64,000 nt of DNA, taken from Selaginella tamariscina (Eukaryota; Streptophyta; Lycopodiopsida; Selaginellales; Selaginellaceae). Location: positions 113,908-177,907 of the forward strand of contig PUQB01000522.1 in assembly GCA_003024785.1 (NCBI GenBank), given 5' to 3'. Of this stretch, positions 43,028-53,810 are shown piece after piece; position 1 is the stretch's first letter; each line of letters begins with the position of its first letter. Both the position numbers and the translations under genes were made by a program. The notes below the pieces were generated by a model. It made no database searches. It was not told the origin of the DNA and saw nothing but the letters and a program-made list of their open reading frames with translations.

Positions 43028-46000
43028 AGGAGCCGCGAAGTTGGACGTAGGTGCAGGCTCCATTGGTGCTGCTCATACCATCCCGTCACTTAAGTTTCCT
43101 GTACACATTCATCTTAATAATCGAGAGCTCATGGAGTTTGCCTTGTTAGACACTGGTGCAAATGCATGCTTCATGGATGACACGTTTGCAACTCAACATG
43201 GCATTTCGGTGGTGAAGTTGAAGCGTGCAGTTCCTGTAGAGGTGGCCGATGGGCGTCTAATTGCTTCTGGTGCAGTTACCCATGCTACCGAACCTCTCTC
43301 CTGCAGGTATGGCACATTCAACTGTTCAATTTCCTTCAACTTGATCAAGACTCGGTCGACTCCCATCATTTTGGGCATGCCATGGTTCGTTGTTGCAAAT
43401 CCGCAGATCGACTGGAGGTCTAGGACGCTCACGTTTTCCTCTCCAACTGCTAGGATCAATCCTGTACCTTCCTGCGTGCAGGATACATCCTTAGTATCTG
43501 AGGCAGTACAAGCTACAGGATTGACCGTGCCTGTTCCTGTACCAGTGTTGAAGACTCCTCCTCGACAGGATTCACCTCATATCAGTTCCTCAGCATCGCA
43601 GGCTCTCTCCACTCCTGTAAGTTTGCGGTGTCCTGTACAGGGTTCTTCCAATCCTGTATCAGTGTCGAAGGTTCCTCCTCAACAGGATCCACCTCCTGTT
43701 GATTCGTCAGCACATTCGCAGGCTTCTTCCACTCTTGCGCAACCACGGACTCCTGTACAGGATTCTTCCAATCCTGTACACTCATCACCCACACAGGTTT
43801 TTTCCAATCCTGCTTCTTTCTGTTACCCTGCTTCTGTTCCATCCCCCAAGATCCTTCCTCTTTTTCAGTCACAGCTCCCTCCTTCTCCTCTCCGAGTTCT
43901 TACCACTACCATGCATGAACTCGCCACTGATCCTGCTCCCTTCCACCTTTTTGCCTTTCAAGTAACTCCTACGTCCTCTTCTACCTTTCCTGTATCCGAC
44001 TCCCCTGTTTTTTCTCCTTCTCCTTCTCCTTCTCCTCCTTCTTCCCTACCATCCAAGTACCACGACTTTAAGGACGTTTTTGACAAGCACAAGGCTGCAG
44101 TTCTTCCTGTTCACAGGTCCTACGACTGTCCTATTGATCTTGCGGAAGGAAAGACTCCACCATTCGGACCGATTTATGCATTGTCACCCACAGAGTTGGA
44201 GGTTCTTCGTCAGTACATCGAGGACAACTTGGCATCCGGCTTCATTCGTCACTCAAAGTCCCCTGCAGGAGCTCCTATCTTCTTTGTCAAGAAGAAGGAT
44301 GGGAGTTTACGTTTGGTTGTGGACTACAGGGGTTTGAATCAAGTCACCATTCGGAATCGGTACCCGTTGCCATTGATCCCGGAACTTCTCGATCGGCTGC
44401 GAGGAGCAAAGGTGTTCACGAAGATCGACTTACGAGGAGCCTACAACCTTGTACGGATTCGTCCCGGCGATGAGTGGAAGACTGCCTTTCGTACAAGGTA
44501 TGGACATTTTGAGTACACGGTAATGCCTTTCGGCCTTACCAATGCCCCAGCTGTGTTCCAACACATGGTGAACGACATTTTCCGTGACTTCTTGGACCAG
44601 TTTGTGGTGATCTACCTCGACGACATCTTGATTTTCTCCAAGGACCAGGCGGCACATGACAAGCATGTACGACTAGTTTTAGAGCGGCTTCGCGAGCATG
44701 GCCTGTACGCGAAGTTGGAGAAGTGTTTTTTCGATGGATTCGGTGGAGTTCTTGGGCTACATCGTCTCTCCTGCTGGCGTTTCCATGGACATGCACAAGG
44801 TGAAGACCATCGTGGAGTGGGAGAGGCCCAAGTCGGTACGAGATGTACAATGTTTCCTTGGCTTTGCAAACTTCTACAGGCGGTTCATACAGGACTTCTC
44901 CAAGCGTGTACTTCCACTCACAGAACTCACCAAGCGCACAGGACTTTTCTCTTGGTCCGACAAGGCGGAACACGCGTTCACAACACTCAAGGACGTTTTC
45001 ACGACAGCTCCGATTTTAGCACATCCTGACCCTTCTCATCCTTTCTTCATTGAAGCAGATGCCTCGGATTTTGCAGTAGGATCCGTGCTATCGCAAGTTG
45101 GAGAGGACAAGTTGCTTCATCCTGTAGCTTTTCACTCTCGTAGTTCCTGTCGGCGGAGATCAACTACGAGATTCATGACAAGGAACTCAAGGCCATTGTG
45201 GATTCGTTTGGAGTGGCGGCATTTCCTGGAAGGTGCTGCACATCCTGTACAAGTTCTTACGGATCACAAGAACCTGGAGTACTTTCAAACGGCTCGGGTC
45301 CTCAGTCGGCGACAGGCTAGGTGGCAGAGTTCCTATCACGTTTTGACTTCGTCATCGTCTACAGGCCCGGCTTTCGGAATGGCAAGGCGGACGCATTGTC
45401 TAGGCGCTCTTACCTTGCACCAAGCCCGGGCGATCCTGCATTTGACGGTCAAAGGCAAGTGTTGTTGGGTCCTGATCGTTTCCGGCTTGCGGCACTGCAG
45501 GTTCATCAGGCTCCAGCAAATTCAACACTCCTACAGGACGTCCGTTCGCAGTTGGCTACAGACGACTTGGCAAAGAATGTGTTCTCACACATTCATCCTG
45601 ACGTTGCAAGTTCCTCTTCCTCCAGTTCCCGTCCAGACTACAACCTGTTCACCATACAGGATGGACTCCTGTACCGGGAAGGTCTCCTGTACGTTCCTGT
45701 TGGTATTTCCAGGACTCGTGTGGTACAGGATTGTCATGATACCCCGGCTACAGGACATTTTGGTGTGGCCAAGACAGTGGAGTTGGTGACTCGCAACTAT
45801 TGGTGGCCTGGGTTGCGAGGTTTTGTGGAGAGGTTTGTACGGAGTTGTGACACTTGTAGCAGGTCGAAGATGCCTCATCATGCACCCTCTGGTCTTCTTC
45901 GTCCTCTTCCTGTTCCGTCTGCTCCTTGGAGATCCATTTCTATGGATTTCCTCACAGATCTTCCTCCTTCTCGTGGATTTGATGCAGTTCTTGTGGTGGT

Positions 46001-47015
46001 TGACCGTTTCACCAAGCAGGCTCATTTCCTACCCTGCAACAAGACAGCTACAGGTCAGACAACTGCCGAGTTGGTGATCCGCGAGGTGTTCCGACATCAT
46101 GGTCTTCCTGAGAGCATTGTTTCCGATCGAGGTCCACAATTCATGTCCAAGTTTTGGCGAGAGCTTCTTCGGAGTCTACAGGTCAAAGCGGATCTTTCTT
46201 CAGGATATCACCCACAAACCGATGGGCAGTCCGAACGCACAATTCAGACCTTAGAACAGTATCTTCGTTGCTTCATCAGTTACCAGCAGGACAACTGGTT
46301 GGACCTCCTTCCAATGGCGGAGTTTGCCTACAACAACTCCATCCACGCATCTACAGGACAGACACCTTTCTTTGCTCTTACAGGCCACCATCCACGTTTT
46401 GACTTTGCTCCTCCCGCTTCTCCTTCTTCCGCTCCTGCAGTACAGGATCGTCTTCAGCATCTTCGGCAGGTACAGGATGATCTCCAGGTTCATCTTCAAC
46501 AGGCACAGGAACGATACAAGCATCATGCTGATGCTCACCGTCAGCCGGCACCTGCATACAAGATTGGTGATCTCGTGTGGCTTCTTCGTCGACACATTCG
46601 CACCAACAGGCCTTCTTCTAAGTTGGATTTTCAACGATTGGGCCCTTATAGGATCGTGGCGGAGGTAAATCCTGTAGCTTTCCGACTCGAGTTACCATCC
46701 ACGGTGAAACTTCATCCTGTGTTTCACACCTCTTTGTTGGAGCCGTATCATCCTTCTTCTCTTCCCGGTCGTGTTTCTTCTCCTCCCCCTCCTGTGGTCA
46801 TTGACACGGAACCTGAGTACGAAGTTGCAGCCATCCTTGACTCTCGTCTTCATCGTCACCAACTCCAATACTTGGTGGATTGGAAAGGGTACCTGCCTAC
46901 TGATCGCACTTGGGAACCTGCATCCAACTTACTCCATGCTTCTTCCAAGGTTGCTGCCTTCCATCGGCATTATCCTGCTAAACCAGGTCCCAAGACTCGT
47001 GGAACTCGTCTTTAG
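43015..47015 (+). CDS. Family 2 inner pol (protease, RT, RNase H, integrase, chromodomain; frameshifted)
   Basis: The first open block (to about 44735) has the protease active site [13 protein letters not shown] and [18 protein letters not shown] ~250-residue S/P-rich linker with repeated [12 protein letters not shown] units follows, then reverse transcriptase with [24 protein letters not shown] and the intact catalytic [13 protein letters not shown]. Next come RT thumb and RNase H ([32 protein letters not shown]), broken by small losses near 44735, 45150, 45208 and 45320. The last block is a 564-codon open frame: H2C2-type integrase finger ([12 protein letters not shown]), core ([35 protein letters not shown]), then chromodomain [12 protein letters not shown] with [19 protein letters not shown], stop at 47013-47015. 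Confidence 0.9.
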
Positions 47016-47026
47016 GGAGGAGGTGC

Positions 47027-47618
47027 TGTCACGACCCGATACAGAATACAGGATTCCGGATACAGGACATGGGTTGCAGGACTTTCCTACAGGATTCCGG
47101 ATACAGGATATGGGTTGCAGGATTTTCCTACAGGATATTCCTACCAGGATTCCGGACACAGGATTCGGTTGCAGGATATTCCTACAGGATATGCCACAGG
47201 ATATGCCTAGAGGATAAGGGACATGTGGACTCATCTTAGCCTCTGCATGCATGCAACCACTTTTGCATGCATGCCTAGATTAGCTCTTGGAGTTGTGAGC
47301 ATAAAAGCTCCGACCTAATTGTTGTACAATCAGTTACTATCAACACCAGTCTTACTACGATCAATTCGTCTTGTCTTGTTCTGTCTGTTTCCTGTCCTGT
47401 TCCTGTCTCGCTCCTGTTTCCTGTCCTGCCCTGGATCCTATCCTGCTCCGGGATCCTTCCTGTTCCTGTCTGCTCCCGGATCCTATCCTGATCCTGTCTT
47501 GCTTAGATCCGTCCTGTTCCTATTTCCAGTTCCTGTCCTGCTCTCGGTCCTGTTCCTGAGTCAGGCCTTCCTGTCCTTGGAATCCTGTTCCTTCCTGGTT
47601 CCTGGATCGTGGCTTGAC
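47027..47618 (+). repeat. 3' LTR, inner family 2 copy
   Basis: 592 bp, preceded by the polypurine tract ttagggaggaggtgc. It matches the 5' LTR closely but carries one fewer tgcatgcatgcaaccacttt unit. Its terminal A is missing at the TAATC junction. Confidence 0.92.
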
Positions 47619-47623
47619 TAATC

Positions 47624-50003
47624 TACCTCGATGACATTTTGATTTTCTCCAAGGACCAGGCGGCTCATGACAAGCATGTACGACTAGTTTTACAGAGGCT
47701 TCGCGAGCATGGCCTGTATGCGAAGTTGGAGAAGTGTTTCTTCGACAGGGATACTGTAGAGTTCTTGGGCTACATCGTCTCTCTTGCTGGTGTTTCCATG
47801 GACATGCACAAGGTGAAGACTATCGCAGAGTGGGAGAGGCCCAAGTCTGTACGAGATGTACAATGTTTTCTTGGCTTTGCAAACTTCTACAGGCGTTTCA
47901 TACAGGACTTCTTCAAGCGTGTACTTCCACTCACGGAACTCACCAAGCGCATAGGAGTGTTCTCTTGGTCCGACAAAGCAAAACATGCATTCACAACACT
48001 CAAGAACATCTTCACGACAGCTCCAATTTTAGCACATCCTGATCCTTCTCATCCCTTCTTCGTTGAAGCAGATGCCTCGGATTTTGCAGTAGGATCTGTT
48101 TTATCACAAGTTGGAGAAGATAAGTTGCTTCATCCTGTAGCTTTTCACTCTCGTAAGTTTCCTTTCGCAGAGATCAATTACGAGATTCATGACAAGGAAC
48201 TCAAGGCCATTGTGGATTCGTTCGAAGAGTGGCGGCATTTCCTGGAAGGTGCTGCGCATCCTGTACAAGTTCTTACGGATCACAAGAACCTGGAGTATTT
48301 TCAAACGGCTCGAGTTCTAGTCGGCGACAGGCTAGGTGGGCGGAGTTCCTATCACGTTTTGATTTCGTCATCATCTACAGGCTTGGTTTTCGAAATGGCA
48401 AGGCGGATGCATTGTCTAGGCGCTCTTACCTTGCACCGACCCCGGGCAATCCTGCATATGACTGTCAAAAGCAAGTGTTGTTGGGTCCTGATCGACTTCG
48501 GCTTGCAGCACTACAAGTTCATCAGGCTCCAGCAAATTCCACACGCCTACAGGACATCCGTTTGCAGTTGGCTACAGACGACTTGGCAAGGAATGTGTTT
48601 TCACACATTAGTCTTGACATTGCAAGTTCCTCTTCCTCCAGTTCCCGTACAGACTACAAGTTGTTTACCATACAGGACGGACTCCTGTATTGGGAAGGTC
48701 TTCTGTATGTTCCTGTTGGTGTTTGCAGGACTTGTATGGTACAGGATTGTCATGATACCCCGGCTACAGTTGAGTTGGTGACTTGCAACTATTGGTGGCC
48801 TGGGTTGCGAGGTTTTGTGGACAAGTTTGTACGGAGTTGTGACACCTGCAATAGGTCGAAGATGCCTCGTCACGCGCCCTTTGGTCTTCTTCGTCCTCTT
48901 CTTGTTCCTTCTGCTCCTTAGGGATCCATTTCTATGGATTTCCTCACAGATCTTCCTCCTTCTCGTGGATTTGATGCAGTTCTTGTCGTGGTTGACCGTT
49001 TCACTAAACAAGCTCATTTCCTACCATGTCACAAGACTGCTACAGGCCAGACAACTGCTGAGTTGGTGATCTGCGAAGTATTCCGACATTATGGTCTTCC
49101 TGAAAGCATTGTTTCTGATCGAGGCCCACAATTCATGTCCAAGTTTTGGCGAGAACTTCTCCGGAGTCTACAAGTTAAAGTGGACCTTTCTTTAGGATAC
49201 CATCCACAAACTGATGGGCAGTCAGAACGCACGATTCAGACCTTGGAGCAATATCTTCGCTGCTTCATCAGTTACCAACAGGACAACTGGTTGGACCTTC
49301 TTCCAATGGCGGAGTTTGCCTACAACAACTCCGTTCACGCATCTACAGGCTAGACACCTTTCTTTGCTCTTACAGGCTACCATCCACGTTTTGACTTTGC
49401 TCCTCCTGCTTCTTCTTCTTTTGCTCCTGCAGTACAGGATCGTCTTCAGCATTTTCGTCAGGTACATGAGGATCTCCAGGTTCATCTTCAGCAGGCACAG
49501 GAACGGTACAAGCATTATGCTGATGCTCATTGTCAACCGGCACCTACATACCAGATTGGTGATCTCGTGTGGCTTCTTCGTTGGCATATTCGCACCAACA
49601 TGCCTTCTTCTAAGTTAGATTTTCAACGATTGGGCCCTTACAGGATTGTGGCTGAGGTCAATCCTGTAGCTTTCCGACTCGAATTACCATCTACGGTGAA
49701 ACTTCATCCTGTGTTTCACACTTCTTTGTTGGAGCCGTATCATCCTTCTCTTCTTGGTCGTGCTTCTTCTCCTCCCCCTCCTGTGGTCATTGACGGTGAA
49801 CTTGAGTATGAAGTTGCAACCATCTTTGATTCTCGTCTTCATCGCCGCCAACTTTAATACTTGATGGATTGGAAAGGTTATTTGCCTACCGATTGCACTT
49901 GGGAACCTGCATCCCACTTACTCCATGCTTCTTCCAAAGTTGCTGCTTTCCATCGGCGTTATCCTGCTAAACCAAGTCCCAAGACTTATGGAACTCGTTC
50001 TTA
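47624..50003 (+). mobile_element. Family 2 outer pol, 3' part
   Basis: Resumes exactly at the catalytic reverse transcriptase motif (YLDD region; open as [20 protein letters not shown] from 47639). RNase H is well kept ([40 protein letters not shown]). Integrase and chromodomain follow, with stops at about 48918 (TGG-to-TAG), 49351 (CAG-to-TAG) and 49855 (CAA-to-TAA). A short deletion near 48765 removes part of the H2C2 finger. The final stop is at about 50001. Confidence 0.87.
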
Positions 50004-50015
50004 GGGAGGAGGTGC

Positions 50016-50447
50016 TGTCACGACCGGATACAAGATACGAGTTACAGGATATGCCTATAGGATATACTTACAGGATATGCCTACAGGATATTCCTACAGG
50101 ATATGCTTATAGGATATACCTAAAGGATATGCCTGCAGGATATTTCTACAGGATATACCTACAGGATATTCCTATAGGATATGCCTATAGGATATACTAC
50201 AGGATATGCCTAAAGGATAAGGGTCACTATTTTTAGCTCATGACCATATTAGACTCATGACCAGATTAGCTTGGAGTTGTGAGTATAAAAGCTCCGACCT
50301 AATTGTTGTACAATTAGTTACTATTAACACCAGTCATTTTACGATCATTCTTGTCTTGTTCCTTGTTCTTGTCTTGTTCCTTGCTCTTGCCTTGTTCTTG
50401 AATCAAGCCTTCTTGTTGTTATCTTGCTCTTAGGTCGTGGCTTGACA
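50016..50447 (+). repeat. 3' LTR, family 2 outer copy
   Basis: 432 bp, longer than its 5' partner by extra ggatatnccta units (50045-50220). TATA box tataaaag at about 50284. Confidence 0.92.
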
Positions 50448-50452
50448 ATATT

Positions 50453-51005
50453 CATGAGTTAAGATTGTGAACCAGATGTGTCTCTGCAATCCAACAGGGG
50501 GTAGATTCAAGTGATATTTAATGAATATGAATTATGTTAATCATTAAATTTAAATAAATAAACAACACATATCTCATTAAGTAAAAGTGTGACTACCATG
50601 TTTATCATTAATTTTAAATGGATTGAACAATGAAGATTGTTTGATTGAAAGTTCATTTCGTGATTGCACCACTTAATTAGCATAATTAAATATAAAAGAA
50701 AATTTTCCTTATAAATAAATAAGTTTTCACATGTTTTTAAAAATTTATTTGTAAAGTTATTGCAAATGAACAATTCACATAGTGAATATTTATGTTACTA
50801 CATGAAGAACATTCATGTTATTACATGAAGATTACGTGAGTTGAAATTATGTCAAGTGTCCATTTGCTTTACTTTGTGACTCATCATGGTATTTAGTTAA
50901 TAATGTAGATAATACCTAAAAACTTATTTCTTATTCTTAAAAAAGTTTTACATTACTAAATAAAGAAGAAAAAAATTCATGTACTTTTATTGTTAGTCAT
51001 TGTAT
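50453..51005. other. AT-rich spacer
   Basis: No gene or element recognised. Confidence 0.5.
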
Positions 51006-51009
51006 TAAA

Positions 51010-51730
51010 GAGATTAATGACCATTATTTATACGAAGTGAAACACCAACCTCACGAAATAAGACTTCATCTTATCACATGAAGCGAGACCCATGCACTAC
51101 GAAGTAAGGGTTAATGAACAAGCCCATGAAGTGAGACTCTTTTTATATGAAGTGAGACATCAATCCCAGAAAGTGAGACTCTTTTTTTACAAAGTGGGGC
51201 AACAAGCCCACAGAATGAATCTCTTTTTCTACGAAGTGAGGCACCAATCTCATGAAATGAGGTATCAATCCCACAAAGTGAGGCACAAGCCCTCGAAGTT
51301 TGGCTTTAAGTTTACAAAGTGAGACTGTTTTCTTATAAAGTAAGGCACCAAGCCCTCAAAGTGAGGCTCCAATGTCCATGAAGTGAAGCTCAAAGCCCAT
51401 GAAGTGCGGGACCAAGCTCTCAAAGTGAAAGTCATACCTCAAAGTGAGTCAAAAGCCCATGAAATGACATTGCATGCCCAAGATGTGGGATTCTCTCACT
51501 ACATAGTGAGGTTTATGTCCAATGAAGTGATAATCACGTCCTACAGAGTGAGACCCCAAACACATGAAGTGAGCCCCCTAGACCATGACGAAAAACTTGA
51601 TGCCCACAAGTGAGACAAGATACCTATGAAGTGAGGATCATGACTCACAAAGCAATGGTCTTGCCCCACAAAAGCTGAGATTCCAAGCCCACGAGGAGCA
51701 GCTCCAAGACCACAGAGTGATACTCCAACC
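51010..51730 (+). repeat. Degenerate minisatellite, unit about 20-27 bp
   Basis: More than 25 imperfect units built on cacgaagtgaggcaccaagc/ccc. The word aagtgag recurs every 18-30 bp from 51035 to 51720. Open stretches across it encode HEVRxQ-like repeats, but their frames change and there is no start context, so coding is doubtful. Confidence 0.8.
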
Positions 51731-51829
51731 CCATGGTTTGAGGCCATGAGCAGCTCCAAATTGGCAGGGAAAACTGAAACATTTCGGTTAACCTGACAAA
51801 CAGAAACTCCGGTTAAAACATATTTCTAG

Positions 51830-52660
51830 CCTCCTCGAAGTCAGCACTTGCAAAGTAAAACACATATGTGTCCTTGTACAACTATAAGAGTGACATCTTA
51901 GTTGATATGTTCTCTTTACCACGTTCCTAAACATACATGGCACTAAGTGTAGCTCTTGAGTATGAGGGGCTATGATAAGAACACCCACATCTTGTGAAAT
52001 AGTGTCACATGAATTTGTGACACTAAACTAAATACAACGCTCAAGGGACGCCCTTTAGGGTTATGTCATGGGTTTGGGTTAAATACTTTAGCCAGTGTTT
52101 GCATTAAGGTACTAAGCTTTGGACATTTTCTCAAGGGAGGTTAGGTCTTATAATCGGTGTCACTTGGTTAAGGTGTGTGAACATGTTTAGGAGTTGAACA
52201 ACCTAAGTTCGTTAATAAGAGCCCTTTCGAGAGGCACTCGCATTGTCGCTTGCTTAAGGTTCTTCAAACTTGGCCTGCTCAACACAACACTCATGTTTGT
52301 CTCATGTGCACTCTCATGTTGATGCTAAGTATTAATCTCGGTTCTAGGGTATGGCTTGGCCTCACAAACCCTTAAGGATTAATTATGAGTTAGGGTCAAA
52401 GGGTTGTACTACTAGATGAGAGTGATTTCTTAAGGGATATTATGAGGGTATGTGTGGGACATATCTCCTTATGGGGTTAGGACACGAACTTGTCTAAGTC
52501 TCATGAAATAGGAATTCTAAAGTCTACTTGGGTTGTCCTCTAGGGTTCGAGAAATAATCATTCTATAGGGACTTAACTCTTGTGCCTATTTGCACATCTA
52601 AATTAGATTTTTTTGGGTTGTTTTTGAAGACTTAGTGTTAACAAGCCTATTCTATATAAA
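51830..52660 (+). repeat. Decayed family 1 LTR (3' two-thirds)
   Basis: Blocks such as acgccctttagggttatgtcatgg (52037-52060) and the caagggaggttaggtct stretch match the 28.1-28.9 kb LTR in order, with many changes. Confidence 0.7.
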
Positions 52661-52974
52661 AGTGCATGAAGCCTCTTGTACCTACTCCTTCCATGGTTGT
52701 GAGAGGTGCTATCTAGGGGGTTACAAGAAAATCTCTCGCACATGCTATGGGAGGCCTACTACACCCCTCAAACCTTGAACAAGGTTAATGGAGGAAGTCG
52801 AACTAAAGATTAAGGTTAGTAGACCGACCCTTAGGAAAAGACAGAATATGAGTTGCTAATGATGGATATCATGTTGGAAAACATGGGAGACCAAGTCCTA
52901 ACAAAAGAGGACTTATGTGAGGGAAACCCCATGTTAAGGTTAGTGGACCGACCCTTGGGAAAAATGGAAAAAGG

Positions 52975-53400
52975 GTGATTATATTTTTTACTTTGAAGAT
53001 TGATTGTTATTACCTATTAAATTCCGTAAGACTTTAGATGTAATAAAAAACAATTTTGTTTTGTCTTTACGACTAAGTTGGTTGACTACTTCAATAATTA
53101 TTAATTTGTCTTTTAAAAATTCTTTATCACACCTTAAAGGTTGTCCACATGATTCAATAAAATAACCCATCTTACTTCCATAATTCATATGCATAATTGG
53201 TTAATTACATAAAGAATGTTTATCTTATGAATTAGAATGTGTGACTAGTTAAGTTGTAAATGTTATTACGGATGAGGCAGTTGGAGCAAGGCTTTATGTT
53301 ATTAGTAGACATACTTAGTCATGAATTTTCAAGTAAGAATTTTGAAGGTTGACACATGACAAGTTGTGAATGTGGCACCGGGTCAAAAACTCTTCCACAC
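52975..53400 (+). repeat. Second decayed family 1 LTR remnant
   Basis: Starts with ttttactttgaagattgattgttattacc (compare the LTR start at 27180-27215) and ends gtggcaccgggtcaaaaactct near 53393, the usual LTR end. Much of the middle is missing. Confidence 0.55.
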
Positions 53401-53810
53401 CTTTATGTAAAGTAAGTGCGACTTTCAAAAGATGAAACATATAATCAATTCTTAAGGATAATAATGTTTTTAATTAATGAAATATTAAAGAAGATAGCGT
53501 GTGGATACTTACATTCATTATTTATTTATAATTCTTATAATTATACCTGTTTATAACAATGGATATATTTATCATGTATTCATGTAGAGTCGTCTAACGT
53601 GAGGTGCTCCAGAGCAAGGCAGATGACCTTTTGATGCGATAAATTGCCCTGGTAAATCGCTGATAATCGCATCTAATGGCCTTGAACAACGCTTATCCAC
53701 CAGAGCGGTTTGTCGCCATGGCCAATTCCTATAAACATTTATTAAGCGCCGTCCTAGTAATGTTTAGGATTGGTTTTAGGTTTTAGGGTTCTTCCGTGTG
53801 GACAATAGAT
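53401..53810. promoter_or_regulatory. Upstream region of the CK2 beta gene
   Basis: Contains no gene. Just before the ATG (53764-53792), ggttttaggttttagggttc resembles inverted telo-box (AAACCCTA) sequence, a promoter motif common in plant growth-related genes. Confidence 0.35.

Larger units (their letters stand above)
41349..47623 (+). mobile_element. Family 2 chromovirus, inner young copy, with TAATC target duplication
   Basis: Complete LTR element inserted in the reverse transcriptase of the outer copy. The flanks are taatc at 41349-41353 and 47619-47623. The LTRs (41354-41966 and 47027-47618) are nearly identical apart from a ~20-bp repeat-unit difference. Coding order is gag, protease, reverse transcriptase, RNase H, integrase, chromodomain. 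Unlike the outer copy it has essentially no nonsense substitutions; its breaks are a handful of one- or two-base losses. Its LTR differs strongly from the outer LTR in U3, so it belongs to a separate LTR subfamily. Confidence 0.93.
38417..50452 (+). mobile_element. Family 2 chromovirus, outer copy, with perfect ATATT target duplication
   Basis: 5' LTR 38422-38821, gag 38925-39948, protease 39960-40400, reverse transcriptase 40850-41353, resuming at 47624 after an inserted element, then RNase H, integrase and chromodomain to about 50003, polypurine tract (agggaggaggtgc) and 3' LTR 50016-50447. The flanks 38417-38421 and 50448-50452 are both atatt. Many in-frame stops make it inactive. Confidence 0.93.

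Noticed and set aside
51092..51322. A repeat protein with HEVRxQ units
   Set aside because: The reading follows DNA-level tandem repeats, changes frame between units and has no promoter, start context or homologous protein known to me.
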